This document shows positions 32,843 to 44,543 of a stretch of DNA of 64,000 nt, in pieces (the stretch's first letter is position 1; each line of letters starts with the position of its first letter). The stretch comes from Miscanthus floridulus (taxonomy: Eukaryota > Streptophyta > Magnoliopsida > Poales > Poaceae). The notes below the pieces were generated by a model, which ran no database searches, was not told the DNA's origin, and saw only the letters and a list, made by a program, of their open reading frames with translations. The translations under genes and the position numbers were made by a program. Where the stretch lies: the NCBI RefSeq assembly GCF_019320115.1, contig NC_089587.1, positions 87,128,939 through 87,192,938 of the forward strand, in the 5' to 3' direction.

Positions 32843-35800
32843 TGTAACACCTCGGGTGTTTAAATACTAAAAACTGGACATATCATCATATGCATTGCAA
32901 GGCATTGGTCATATTGCAAACTTTGATATGCATTCACTAAAACAAGTTTACATTTATGTTATAAGTATTGCTTGGTATTGTTTGAATTAAGTTTGAAACA
33001 TTTGTATTGAGTTGAAATTCTGAAAACCCTGATTTTCAATATTTAAACTCTACCCTGAAAACTCATTTCAAAATCTAAGCATATTTTGGGGTTGAGCCCA
33101 AAAGCAAAAGTGTAGAGCTTGACGAGTTAAACAAAGTTTGTTTTTGGAGTTTTTCAAGTTGTTTAGAAAAATTTGGAGTAATTCAAAAAGGCGTAATTCG
33201 TTAAATTTCCCTATTCGAATTCAATAGTTCATTTCAAAATCTAGACCGAATTAGGAGTTGGTTATAAAAGCAAAGTTGTAGAACTTTTGATTTTGAACAA
33301 CTTTTGTTTTGGGAGATTTTTGAGTTGTTATGAAAATTTGACAGTAATTTGTGAATTTTGGAGAATGGCAAATCTATAATTTTTGTGAACAGTGTCCACC
33401 GCCGAAGCTACATTGCCGGCGTTTCCTTCTTCGGCGTTCCAGGTGCGGTCGTGGCCGTTTTGGCGTCGCGCTGGCATGGTGAAGGCCACAGTGCAGCTTC
33501 CTCGATCTTCTTGGCCCCCTTTATAGCCTGAGTCGCCGTCGTCTTTGCCCTTTCTCCTTGCTCTGTTTTTCTCGTCGCCTTGCTCATCTCCGGCGAGCCC
33601 GCGCCGTCGTTGTTGTGCTCCACCGTCGCTGATAAGCTAGTTCCAACTTTGCTTACTCCTTGCGCATCCAGCCGACCCACCAATTTGGCTTGTCTTCGTC
33701 GAGAACTTGACTTGCATCATCTTCTTCCTCGCGGCCGGCAACCCCTCCGCCGAGCACGATTCACCGCGGCCAGAGCTCCACGGTGCATCTCCGTCCTTGG
33801 TTTTGGTTGATTCTGTTTCGTCTTGATGCTGTGGTACTTAATCCATAGTTGGTTGCTCATTTTGACCACTGTAGTCGCCGGTACACCATCGCCGACGACG
33901 TTTTGCTCCGCCGTGCTTGCGCTGATCGTCGAACCACCTTGCTATTGCTCCTTAGGCTCGGCAATTGACTCCAAACCGTTCGGGGTAAGCTACTGATGCT
34001 TCCCAGACCTTTTGTTTAACTGCTATCGGCCTGTTGTCGCCGGCATAGCACCGCCGTGCATTCGCGTCCGCCATGGCCGGCGTTGTGCTCGGTCCAGTCG
34101 TTGTTGGGTCTTGATTTTGCCACCAATTGATGCGCCGTGATGTAGTGATCATGTTAGTGCCTTCGCCGTCACCATTGGTCTCGCCGTCGACGAGATATCA
34201 CCAGTCAGCGCCATCGTTGCCATGGTCAGCGCGCGAGGTTAGGGATGATAGGTAGGGTCGGGTTGTCAGGGACTCAACGTTCAAATGGATTTTTCTATTT
34301 TCTGGAATAAATGAATAGTGTCTGTTTTTGTTATTTTTGTGTAGATTTATTTAGAGCTCCAAAAATTATAAAATTTTTTGTGTGACTTCCCTATGATGTA
34401 TATTATTTGGTAAAAATATGAAATAATGTTTTCAGTACTTTTTGAATGTGATGAAAATTGCTCAATTAATTAATAAATGGATTTTCATGATTTTTCTAGG
34501 CTTAATTAATTGTCCAAAAATTATGAAATTTGTTTTGCCACTTACTTATCATGTAATGAACATTTACTAAAAATTTGAGCTCAATTAGAATAAGTTGATT
34601 TATTTCATAATTCTTAATTAAATAATTAATTCATAAAAGCAAATAGTAACTTTTAATGATTTAAGTTTTGATTGAATTTTTGATTGAGTGATGCCCTTGG
34701 GTAATTTGTTGGTAATGATCCTTGGCAATTGATGTATGTGTTACGAAAAATATTTAGTTTATTTGACTTGCAACTGTACCGCGAAGGAAAGTTATATTCA
34801 AATTGTTAATTTTTGCATCCATCATCGAGCATCATGTTTCGTATTCTGCATCATGTTAAACATGGCATTGTTACTAAGTGTAGTGAACGAAGGTGAACAC
34901 GTAGTAGTTAATCAAGTTGCGGAGGAGGTTAATCCGTCTGTTGAGGTCGGATCGAATACTTGTGAAACGTCGCAGGAACCGGACTTTTCCGTCAACGAAG
35001 GCATGCCTCGGATGCATACAACCCTACCTTGTGTTTTACAAATTAATTTTGCTTTTGCTTTCCGTTGCTACATTAAGTAATTAGGAGTTAAGTAAAAGCC
35101 TAATTGGTGCATTACCACCCTTGTTATTCCATATGTACCTTATTACTAGTTTTAAATTCGTATATGCCTTGTTTTGCTTAGCTATGCGTAGAACGAGGAA
35201 AGTCGGGTGATTGCCTGTCACCTGAGAACTTTTAATGGAACTTTGGTTAATTATGTTAACATGTGATATGGGAAATGTGGAGTAATAAATCTAGACCGGG
35301 CGGACTCGGTGTGTGTGAGCCACAAGACATGGAGGTCTTGTGAGCGGGTTCTTTCCGCCTGTGTCGATTAAGGCACGTCCGTTGTTGAATTGCATGAGGT
35401 GAGAATTTGTAGTACTAACCACATACTCCGGTAAGCCTTAACTTGGTGATTCTAGTACGAGAATGGCTACTCACGCACTGGGAGTGGAGAGATGGCGGGA
35501 ATAGCGTGTACCCACATGGCAATGGGCTGGATTGGTGGAGTACTATATTCTCGGGTGGCGTGGACCCGTTCTTGTTTAGAGGATCCGAGGGCAGGTTGGT
35601 ATATGTAGGTTGGGGACCTGCATATGTCGAGTGGTCTGGAATCCCCAGCTGGGTTTTTAATCGGTTCGAATCGTCGTTGCTCCTCGGTTATGGAGACTCA
35701 ACTCACTGTTCATCATCGTAGAATTAATAACTGGAACTCGAATAAGGCTTGTGAAGGTGTTGGATATAAAGTTTCATGATCTCATTACGGATCGTGTCAG

Positions 35801-36437
35801 CTTTGTATATGATCTTATGAAATATTTAAATGTTGTTATAAATAATTTTGTTAAAGAGCTTTTACGCAAAAGAACCTTGATTATTGTTAAAGCCATACCT
35901 TGAATCCCTGAACCTACATTCCTGTGTTTTATTAATTCTTATTTTGGTTAAGTCTTGTTGAGTACTTTTGTACTCAGGGTTCGTTAACCCTTGTTGCAGG
36001 TGAGCCTCATGAGCAGATCCGTTTTGGATCGTGCTGCATGACGGTTGTTTCTTGTGATGACGATGAGAAGTAAATGTGTGGCCCTTGGGCAGGGCAGTTT
36101 CATTGTGTGTTTTGTATTATATTATAATGCCACTCCACTACTACTACGGTTTGTAATAATTTTCGAACTTAGTTTGTAAGGTTTGAAACAACTGGTTTGT
36201 AAACTAAGTTATCATAAGACTTCCGCTGTTTTTACTCTGGTATTGATATTTGAATAAATGTTGTAATACTGCAATGACTCTGTAATGTGATCCTGCTCAG
36301 AAATCGTGGATGATTCAGGGTTCCCCGAGGACACCCGACAGACTTCTTAAGTTACCAGGAACATATGCATAGTTGTCAAAGGTCGTTGGACAGTGATAAG
36401 TGCATGTGGGTCCTATAATTTAGGAGGTTCTGCCACA
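32843..36437 (+). mobile_element. Level-4 solo LTR, 3595 bp (probably Tekay/Del-type gypsy)
   Basis: Starts TGTAACACCTCGGG and ends GGTTCTGCCACA (TG...CA). It is flanked by the perfect 5-bp duplication AATGG at 32838-32842 and 36438-36442. Removing it rejoins the Tat frame upstream of the protease. There is no gag, pol, PBS or second LTR inside, so it is a single LTR left by recombination. Long LTRs beginning TGTAACACC are typical of Tekay/Del chromoviruses; that lineage call rests on this alone. It is AT-rich except for a GC-rich block with GCCGCCG-type sequence at about 33400-34230. Orientation is inferred from the TGTAACACC end. Confidence 0.85.
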
Positions 36438-36442
36438 AATGG

Positions 36443-37757
36443 CCTGCGTTTCCTACGCTAGTCCATTAGTCTTCTCTTGAAAATTGGACTAAATACTGTG
36501 ACCAATTGAGATATCTTGGTGTAGCAGGTTCTGCTGCCATGATGGTTCGTAATGCTAGCTTTTCTTGATGTTTGCTTCTGGAATCTAGAACCCTGGCAAA
36601 GATTACTGCTACTGTCCCCCTAGATTTTTGGAATCCCTTATCTTCATGGTTGTCATCTTCTTTTTTTGATTGCCTTCTTTGGTATTCTCCTTACTATCTT
36701 TCCTTGTGTATCGATCTTTGAAGGTGTAGCAATCTCCGATGGTGTGATTTCCTTTGGGGTGCAAGGGGCAACGCATGTTTTCAATGTCGCCATATCTTCT
36801 GGGCTTGGAAAACTTCCTTGATTTGTCAGTCACTGCTACTGTGTTGTCTGGTCCACATTTTCTTTCCTATTGTCTGTTGTTTTGATGATTTTGCCTATCC
36901 GGGTTGTCTCGGTTGTTACTATCCAGGAATCTTTCTCGTGTTTTTTCCTCTGCAGTAATCATCTTTTCCACTGTTTGTCTGAATTCTTCATTGTTTCTTG
37001 GGTTTTCTTTGCAGAAGTCTTGAAATTGCCACCTAGCCATGATTCCATGAGAGAAAGCTTCGATTACTTCTCGTTGGGTGATGTCATGTACTTGAGCTCG
37101 AAGTTCGCCAAATCGTCGATAGTAATTTCTGAGACTTTCACCTCCTTTCTGCTTGAGTCCTTTTAACTCTATGTGGGTGATTGGGTGTGTAATGATACCC
37201 GCGAAATTTTCACAGAAAGCTCTTTGCAAGTCTTCCCAATTTCTGATTGATCCTGGATTCAATTTGTCAAACCACTGAAGGGGCATGGTTTCTAGGGCCA
37301 TGGGAAAGAACAAGGTCTTGATGTCATCGTCCCCTCCGGCCAATTCAATCGATTGCGAATAAATCCTGAGCCACTGCCTTGGTTCGGTTTTGCCATCATA
37401 CTTGGAGTGGTTGGACGGCTTGAACTTGTGAGGCAGTCGTATTGAGGTAAGTCTGTTTGCAAAACAGGAGAATCTATCGTGCGTTCTAGCTTCTGTATAT
37501 TCTGATTCAGCGCCCCCTTCTTGCCAACTGTTATCTTGGTGAGAATAGTTTTGCGTGGCTGTCCGAGTAGGTGCTTTACTTCTGGCCTTTCTTGGTTGTT
37601 TGACTTGGTCGTTTTGACTATGATTTCTTCTACTTTCTCTGTTGTGACTTTCACTTGGTCCAAGTCTCTCGAAAGCGGACTTCCTTTGATTTTGATCTTC
37701 CTGCTCATGAGATGTTGACCTGTTAGGTAGTCTTGAGCGGGCCCTTCCACCGTGCAT
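36443..37757 (-). pseudogene. Tat gag (capsid/nucleocapsid region)
   Basis: The retrotransposon gag domain is clear at about 37480-37000 (PRQWLRIYSQSIELAGGDDD, PLQWFDKLNPGSIRNWEDLQ, NYYRRFGELRAQV, EAFSHGIMARWQFQDF). It is preceded by a basic Ser/Arg/Gln-rich N-terminal part and followed by the Arg/Asn-rich stretch ending near 36867. A Cys/His segment is at 36833-36609 (RCPLHPKGNHTIGDC). A TAG just upstream of 36833 breaks the frame. The short piece 36443-36600 should link to the protease. It would form the virus-like particle of the element. Confidence 0.88.
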
Positions 37758-38889
37758 CCTTAGGATTGTTGATCGGAGGAAGTCCTAGAGTTGTTCTTAT
37801 TTTTCATTGGGATGTGAAGTCGCCCTGAGTTCTTTTAGTGCTTCTCGGATCTTAGTGTAGGGTGTATTCGCTGCTCATCCTTCTTCGACCTCTCACTCTG
37901 ATTTTCTTCTATTGTACTCGGCTAGGTCTGACTCATATTTGATCCAAGTTTCCTTTCGCTGCTTAACACGGCGTTGACGTCCTTGTTTCAATTTGTTCTT
38001 TCTCTCTCTGGCTTGCCTCTGACTCTCAGTCTCACCATTGTGCCCCTAGATAAATGGTGATATGTTGGATTCGGATTCATCTGAAGACCTGACGTTGGGT
38101 GCTTCTGGGGGTACCAATGGTGATTGAGGATGGCGAATCATGAATACTTCTCTAGCGTGTGTTGTTCTATCATCGTCGTTGGTTTTTGTACTGCCGGAGT
38201 AGTTGATAACTTCAGTAGAGGCTTCAAGGTCATAGATCGAGTCTCCTTCTTGGTAGGGTAGAGCTATTGTTGTCGTGTTGTCGACTAGTTGAGTACCGCT
38301 ATCCTCAGGAACAGAACCTGGCCAGTGGATGATGCAGTCTTGAGATGTTATAGTTAAGATGAGACCTTCCTGGGCTCCTTTTAGTGGCATTCTAAGCACC
38401 GGATTGGTGGATCCTTCGGGCTATGTCTGATAAGACGTTGCCATGTTGTGGAGTCCGAACGAAAGAGGACCCGACTTCTTTAAAGTACTCTAAGTGTACT
38501 CCGAGTAGTATTCTTGATAGGTTGACGTCGTGTTCCAGAGCTTTGTCGGAAAAGAACTCGGTTTTTCGAAAGAACTCAGATAAGACTTCGTCTCGGAAGC
38601 GGAACCTGAGTTTGAATCGGATGCGTGAAGTCGCAAAATCTGAGTTGGATTGGACATCACGAGCTGCGTGAATCTTCCGGCAAGCTGATCTGTCCTTGTC
38701 GCCGAAATGGAAAAGTTCTAATGATGATCTGAATCTTCAAGGAGACGGCCTTGGAGCTTGCCATCGTCGCCTGCCTCGTAGATCCATGAACCAAAGATGA
38801 AGGTTGACCCTATCGAGAAGATCATGTTGTCGAGGTCCATCGAGCTCTCGGATGCAAAGTCGCCGAAAGCCTCTACCTGGCGCGCCAGC
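37758..38889 (-). other. 5' leader of the Tat element with primer-binding site
   Basis: Lies between the 5' LTR and gag. The PBS region adjoins 38890 (about 38868-38889). An acidic 117-codon minus-strand frame at 38399-38046 (with EGDSIYDLEASTEVINY) could be an upstream piece of gag, but I cannot assign it. Confidence 0.65.
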
Positions 38890-39294
38890 TGTCGATGTTT
38901 GACCACTGATAGCCTGCCACGGGGGTCCCCAGGGCAGTTTGTTCGGGCTTCAGCGTATGCGGAACTCGACGGTTAACGCAAGAGATAGTCGATTTATCCT
39001 GGTTCGGACCCTCGATCTTTGATCGAGTAATAGCCCTACGCCCAGTCGGCGTTAGCCTTTGTGTTGGATTGATTGTAAAGTGTTGTGTTGTGTACAATTG
39101 TTCTCTCACCTCCCGATCCAAGGAGCCCTGCCCTCCTTTATATAGTCAGGAGGCAAGAGTCCTAGTCGGTTTACAATGAGAGTTCCTAGTAGGATTATAG
39201 AATAATAATACTACTAAGATTATAGGGGAAGAATCCTAGTTAGACTAGATCTTCTCCCTTCCTTACGGGGTATCCCATGGGTCCCACACCGACA
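38890..39294 (-). repeat. 5' LTR of the Tat element
   Basis: 405 bp, same ends as 21808-22212. A TATATAG-like box (CCTTTATATAGTCAGG on the plus strand, CTGACTATATAAAGG on the minus strand) at about 39136-39150 is a good candidate TATA box for minus-strand transcription. Confidence 0.92.
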
Positions 39295-39735
39295 CTCATG
39301 AAGTGATTTGAGATCATTGACAATTACTTCCATCCTATAGAACATGTCCGGCACACTCTCATCCTCCTTCATCTTGAAGCTTGCAAACTTCTCTTTGAGA
39401 ATATATGCCTTTGCACCCTTCACGGCTTGAGTGCCCTCAAATGATTTCTCCAATTTCTTCCAAGCCTCACGAGCTCTCTCGATGTTCTTGATTTGCTCAA
39501 AGGTTCTTTCATCCAAAGCATCATGGATGGCACTAAGAGCAATGTCATTGTTTTGGAGAAGTATTTCTTCGGTGGCGGTGGGAGCATCTTCATTTTCAAT
39601 CTCAATTTTTGTTTCTACCACCTTCCAAATCTTCCTATTGATTGACTTGATATATGTTGTCATCTTAGCCTTCCAATAGGCGTAATTTGAGCCATCAAAT
39701 TGGGGTGGTTTTTTGGTGTTGTTGATTTGAGCCAT
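39295..39735 (-). pseudogene. SIRE-type gag, N-terminal part
   Basis: Starts ATG 39735 (MAQINNTKKPPQFDGSNYAYW). The UBN2-type gag domain follows, with YIKSINRKIWKVVE, AHDALDE-like and REAWKKLEKSFEGTQAVKGA phrases, up to LKSLHE at the Tat junction. The ORF then runs into Tat LTR sequence for about 25 codons. It continues the piece at 21807-20156. No stop lies within the segment itself; the only break is the insertion. Confidence 0.92.
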
Positions 39736-39792
39736 TTTTACACCGAAGGTTGTTAAGCCTCAAATCACGATGACCTCGGCTCCGATACCACT
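39736..39792 (-). other. Short leader and primer-binding site of the SIRE-type element
   Basis: On the minus strand AGTGGTATCGGAGCCGAGG directly follows the LTR end. TGGTATC.GAGC complements the 3' end of initiator tRNA-Met. The leader before the gag ATG is only 57 bases. Confidence 0.85.
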
Positions 39793-41675
39793 TGAAAGGT
39801 CCTAATGGCTAGAGGGGGGTGAATAGCCTAATAAAATTTTTACAACAACACTTAACAAAATGGTTAGACAATTATGAGGCAAAGCAAGTGTTGCGTTAGC
39901 CTACTCAAAATGCAAGCCACCTACCACAATTCTAGTTTAGATAATGTCTATTCACACAAAAGCTATGACACTATCCTATGTTAGTGTGCTCTCAAAGACT
40001 AACTAAAGAGCCACACTAACCAAATAAGCAAGCTCTCACAACTAGCTACACTAAAGAGCTTGACAACTAGTTTGCGGTAATGTAAAGATAGTGATCAAGA
40101 TAGTATACCGCCGTGTAGATGAAGGAACCAATCAATCACAAGGATGAATAACAATGAAGACCAATCACCTCAAAATCAATGATGAAGACAATGTTTTTTA
40201 CCGAGGTTCACTTGCTTACCGGCAAGCTAGTCCTCGTTGTGACGATTCACTCACTTGGAGGTTCACGCGCTAATTGGCTTCACATGCCAAACCCTCAAAA
40301 GGGTGCCACACAACCAACACAAGATGAGGATTACACAAGCCATGAGCAATCCACTAGAGTACCTTTTAGCTCTCCACTGGGGAAATGTCAAGAACCCCTC
40401 ACAATCACCACGATCGGAGCCGGAGACAATCACCACCCTCCGCTCAACGATCCTCGCTGCTCCAAGCCGTCTAGGTGGCGGCAACCACCAAGAGTAACAA
40501 GCGAAACCCGCAGCGAAACACGAACACCAAGTGCCTCTAGATGCAAATACTCAAGCAATGCACTTTGATTCACTCCCAATCTCACAAAGATGATGAATCA
40601 ATGATGGAGATGAGTGAGAGGGCTTTGGCTAAGCTCACAAGGTTGCTATGTCAATGAAAATAGCCAAAGGTGTGAGCTTCAACCGGCCATGGGGCTTAAA
40701 TAGAAGCCCCCACAAAATAGAGCCGTTGTACTCCTTCACTGGGCACAACGCGGGGTGACCGGACGCTCTGGTCCGATCGACCGGACGCTGGTCCTCAGCG
40801 TCCGGTCACGTGATTCACGCCACGTGTCCCCTGCTTCAAATACTATTTGTTAGATTTCAACGGTCATCAGTTGACCGGACGCAGCGCACAATACTGACCG
40901 GACGCTCAGCCTCCAGCATCTGGTCGTTTCCAGTAAGGTTCCAGAAATAATTTTCTTTGACCGGACGCGTCCGATCATGCTTGACCGAACCCTGCCAGCG
41001 TCCGGTCACACAATGACTTTTCTCTGCGCTGCCCGACAACAGGACTGGACACACCCTATCAGCGTTCGGTCACTGAGTGACCCAGCGTTCGGTCATTTGA
41101 CTGACGCCAGCGTCTTCGCCGTTACAACTAACCGGACGCGCCGGTTCCTCAGGGACCAGCGTCCGGTCACCTTGTGACCAGCGAGACTAACTCCTTTTCA
41201 CTTCTAACTTCTTCACCCTTGCTCAAATGTGCCAACCACCAAGTGTATCACCTTGTGCACATGTGTTAGCATATTTTCACAAATATTTTCAAGGGTGTTA
41301 GCATTCCACTAGATCCTAAATGCATATGCAATTAGTTAGAGCATCTAGTGGCACTTTGATAACCACATTCTGATACGAGTTTCACCCCTCTTAATAGTAT
41401 GGCTATCAAACCTAAATGTGATCACACTCTCTAAGTGTCTTGATCACCAAAATAAAATAGCTCCTACAATTTATACCTTTGCCTTGAGCTTTTTGTTTTT
41501 CTCTTTCTTCTTTCCAAGTCCAAGCACTTGATCATCACTATGGCGTTGCCATCTTCATGTCATGATCTTCATTTGCTTCATCACTCGGAATGTGCTACCT
41601 ATCTCATGATCACTTGATAAACTAGGTTAGCACTTAGGGTTTCATCAATTCACCAAAACCAAACTAGAGCTTTTA
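39793..41675 (-). repeat. 5' LTR of the SIRE-type element
   Basis: 1883 bp, TGAAAGG to GCTTTTA (the canonical CA end is TA here). It has the same GACCGGACGC-type cluster at about 40756-41170 as the partner LTR. Confidence 0.93.
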
Positions 41676-41680
41676 ATCCA

Positions 41681-42600
41681 CCAAGTAGATTTCGAATATT
41701 ATACATATAGGGATTCATTTATGAACGTAATAATGTTCTCACCTTTCTTTGCCATGATCATCTTTAAGTAATCGGGACAATCTTTCTTATAATTTCCTAT
41801 CTTCTTGCAATAGATACACTGGTCTTTCTCTACTGCAACTTGTTCTGCTGAGGCTGATACGGCATGTGACCCTTTCCCTTTGGCTTTGAGGAGGAGTTAG
41901 CATTATTATTCTTTTTCTTGTTGTTTTTTAGAAAATTGATAGTGCCACCATTGATAGCTTTCATTATCTCCTCCTCTTACACACACATAGCCATGAGCCT
42001 CTCTAAGTCCTACTTCTCGGGCTGTATATTGTAGTTGACCACAAAAGTGTCAAATTCCTTTAGCAAGGAAGCAAAAATCAGATGTATAAGGAACTCTTCC
42101 TTAAGAGCCAGATCCATTGGTTTTAGCTTGGATGCCAAATTGCTCATGCTTAGTATGTGCTCTCTAATGCCACTATTTCTAGAGTACCTCTTTGTCACTA
42201 GCTGGTTTATCAGCTGGGTAGCATATGTCTTTGAAGAGCCAGTGAACTGACTCTTTATTCTATCGAGGTACTCGGTGACGGTGTCACACTCTGGGATTGA
42301 GCCCACAATTGTAGGCTCAATCGTGTTCTTTATCACAGCCAAACATTTCTTGTTGGCAGTGACCCATTTCCTATGCTTAATGTCATAGGACATCCTTTGG
42401 GATGCAAAATCCCTCTCTCTTGTTGCCCAAGCGGCATCAGCCTCGTTTGTCTCCCTCACCGGTGCCACAGGCTTAGTGGGACACGGTGAGGTGACTACCC
42501 AGTCCACCTCAGCCAAAGATGAAGGCCAGGTCAATTTTTTTCTTCTACTCCGTGTAGTTATCACCTTTGAGAGTGGGGATCTCTTTGATACAACCTATTA
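41681..42600 (-). pseudogene. Tork-type gag, broken
   Basis: The gag domain reads on the minus strand as AAWATRERDFASQRMSYDI, IKSQFTGSSKTYATQLINQL, SMSNLASKLKPMDLALKEE and FDTFVVNYNIQPEK. A stop follows at about 42010, then a Lys/Asn-rich part and a zinc knuckle CIYCKKIGNYKKDC. In that knuckle the usual His is Asn. Near 42535 the frame shifts, and an in-frame TAG lies where a Trp codon is usual. The segment ends at the SIRE insertion and would continue into the protease motif at 13957. Confidence 0.85.
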
Positions 42601-44000
42601 AGTTGTATCCGCCTGAAAACACAATTCATATAGAGTGAGAACATAAATAATAACAATAACAATTATATGCCTTAGTTCTAACGTTGGTCAAAATTAAAAT
42701 ATACAATTGTCCTCTACACTAATTCTACATCACCGTTGGGCAGAAATAGAATTAATGCATGACAAAACTCATGAATAACATCATAATATTGCCATTAATC
42801 AACGTTGATCAGAATAATAACAATATTATAATCAACTAAAAATATATCCATTTTTCAAAATTAAATTCTCCCGTTGGTTCAAATTTAATAATAAAAATAA
42901 CAACTTTAAATACGCAGTGAAAAAATAATCTCAATTTTGTGAATTTTACCCACAAGAAAATTCTATTTTCTATTTTCTTTAAGCCATTTATCCATTTTCT
43001 AGGAAATAAACATTTACTGGAAAAAGAAAAACCAAAAACTGATTCAAAATGAACACTGTTTTTTAGCCCAGCCCGCAAAACGGCCCGGCCCTCTCTGCTT
43101 GCGCGCGTGCTGTGCTTCCCAGGCCGCAACCTAGGCCTAGGCCGCCAAAGCCACGCGGCCACGCGCGCCCGCCTGGGCCGATCGCTGGCCCAATCAATCT
43201 ACACCGTTCATCTTAATCGGACTGGCCACGTGCGCGTTTCGCTCAAAATAAAAGCCGACGCCGTGTCGCCCCCGGGGAAACCCTAATTCATTCTATGCTG
43301 GCCTTTCTCTCTCTACGCCTCGCTCCGTTCTCTCCTCAGCACAGCAGCACCGAGCAGCCGAGCGAAGAGCAAGCGATGAGCGGTAGCCATGGCGCCGTCG
43401 TCGTCCCCCTCACCGACGTGCGCGCTCCCCTAGCGGGTGAGCACGCCGCCGTCGAGCGGTCTAGGGCAGCGGTGCCCTGATCCCTTCCAAAACCCTAGAT
43501 CTGATCTGGCCTTCATCTCCTCCTTCTCTGTCTCAGGAGACGATGACGGCGCCGTCGTCGGCCCTCTCGTCGGCGCGCGTGCTGCCCCGGCGGGTGAGCG
43601 CGCCACCAGTCGAGCGGCCTAGCCGCGGCGCCCATTTCCCGAGCACCCGCCTCGGGCGCCGACGAGGCGGCGACGAGGTAGGCCTCTTCCCCTTCCCCTT
43701 TTCTTTTCTTCGATTTTCCTTTCTTCTTTTCTCGGATCTATCCGATTTAGGGTTGGGGATGGGGTTAGGATCGAGATTAGGGTTTGGTTAGGGTTAGGGT
43801 TTTGTTCACTGTTCATCTTCCCCAACGGGTTAGTATACGGTTGAGTCACTGTTCTTCTTCCCCGACGGGTTAGGGTTTGTTTCCCGATTAGGGTTAGGGT
43901 TTCAATCCGAAAACGGATCGAACCCTTTGTTCTTTTCTTAGATCTAAACGAATCTCATCTGCTAGGCTAGATCTATACCCAAATGAGGCTCTGATACTAT
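42601..44000 (-). other. Long leader of the Tork-type element, with GC-rich and telobox-like parts
   Basis: AT-rich from 42601 to about 43040, then GC-rich to about 43700. Read on the plus strand, that part resembles a plant gene start: AAACCCTAATTC, a short Met frame at 43376, GGCGCCGTCGTC twice. It includes an internal duplication (about 43390-43480 versus 43550-43622). Repeated TTAGGG/TTAGGGTTT motifs follow at 43746-43804, with a pair of CACTGTTC.TCTTCCCC.ACGGGTTAG phrases near 43806 and 43850. The PBS lies at about 43986-44000. No real ORF can be assigned. Confidence 0.6.
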
Positions 44001-44538
44001 TGTTAGACCTAGAATAGGATCTCTAGGCATAGAACTAGCACGCCTGCTTACTATTGAATAGAATCATGAGCCCTAGAATATCTACTAGTGTAACGAGAGA
44101 GACAGAGAGGGGTGGAGTAGAAGAACGTGTCGAACTTGACACCGCAGAGGAGGATCCGCTCGCGTCCGCCATGGAATCAGTGTTTGCGCTAGGGTAGCTG
44201 ACGGTCGGTGAAGACAGGCGTCGGTGATGCGCGGTGGCGACTAGCGGTGAAGGCAGTGGAGTCTAGTGACGCAGTCCGGAGGCGGCGCAGTGCTGTGATG
44301 GAGGTGCTTCCCGTCACTGGCTGCGTCCCCTCACTAGATCGGGTTTAGGGTTTGTCGGTGGGGAGCTCGGCTCAGGCGAACCTCAGTACTCAGAGCCTGT
44401 CGGCCCCCACCTCTATTTATTGCGCAGTGTGACATGAGCCCTCCAGCCATAGTAGGACTGGGCGCCCCCGATTAGGGCGCGGATCAAAGGCCCAACTGGG
44501 CCGTTGGGCCCAGTTTGGGATTAGAGATCAATATAACA
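44001..44538 (-). repeat. 5' LTR of the Tork-type element
   Basis: 538 bp, TGTTAGACCTAG to ATATAACA. It is followed by the CTAAT duplication at 44539-44543. Confidence 0.92.
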
Positions 44539-44543
44539 CTAAT

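Larger units (their letters stand above)
21808..39294 (-). mobile_element. Level-3 Ty3/gypsy LTR retrotransposon (Tat lineage) with antisense ORF
   Basis: Both LTRs are 405 bp (21808-22212, 38890-39294), begin TGTCGATGTTTGACC and end CACCGACA. Target duplication: CTCAT on the right (39295-39299) and CTCAC on the left (21803-21807), one substitution. The insertion lies in the level-2 gag. The PBS region on the minus strand reads GCTGGCGCGCCAGGTAGAGG; the tRNA was not identified. The polypurine tract next to 22212 reads GCTCGGGGGCT on the minus strand. Minus-strand order is gag, protease, RT, RNase H, a second RNase H, integrase, then a long 3' region with a tandem array and a plus-strand ORF. 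RT, the additional RNase H and the antisense ORF fit the Tat (RIRE2/Retand-like) group. Net length is about 13.9 kb. Confidence 0.94.
13958..41675 (-). mobile_element. Level-2 Ty1/copia LTR retrotransposon (SIRE-type), split by a Tat element
   Basis: The LTRs (13958-15843, 1886 bp; 39793-41675, 1883 bp) begin TGAAAGGTCC and end GAGCTTTCA (GAGCTTTTA in the right copy). The flanking duplication is ATCCA at 13953-13957 and 41676-41680, interrupting the level-1 protease. The PBS on the minus strand next to 39793 reads TGGTATCGGAGCC (initiator tRNA-Met type). The polypurine tract at 15844-15857 reads AAAAAGGGGGAGAT on the minus strand. Gag starts at 39735, is interrupted at 39295 and resumes at 21807; pol lies at 20140-16967. 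Net length without the inner insertion is about 10.2 kb. RT motif [11 protein letters not shown], long LTRs and acidic gag fit the SIRE/Maximus group. Confidence 0.94.
10007..44538 (-). mobile_element. Level-1 Ty1/copia LTR retrotransposon (Tork-type), split by nested insertions
   Basis: The LTRs at 10007-10531 and 44001-44538 are near-identical, begin TGTTAGACCTAG and end TAACA. The whole element is flanked by the perfect 5-bp duplication CTAAT (10002-10006 and 44539-44543). The primer-binding site next to 44001, read on the minus strand, is AGTATCAGAGCC, matching the initiator tRNA-Met type. The polypurine tract beside 10531 reads GGAGATCAAGGGGAAGAT on the minus strand. Element order on the minus strand is 5' LTR, leader, gag (42600-41681), the insertion, then protease, integrase, RT and RNase H (13957-10715), 3' LTR. 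Without the nested DNA it is about 6.8 kb. RT motif LVLYVDDILLASSD points to the Tork group. It is non-autonomous now, because gag and pol contain stops and frameshifts. Confidence 0.93.

Noticed and set aside
43746..43804. Telomeric repeat array
   Set aside because: Only a few irregular TTAGGG/TTAGGGTTT motifs within a retrotransposon leader; not a tandem TTTAGGG array.
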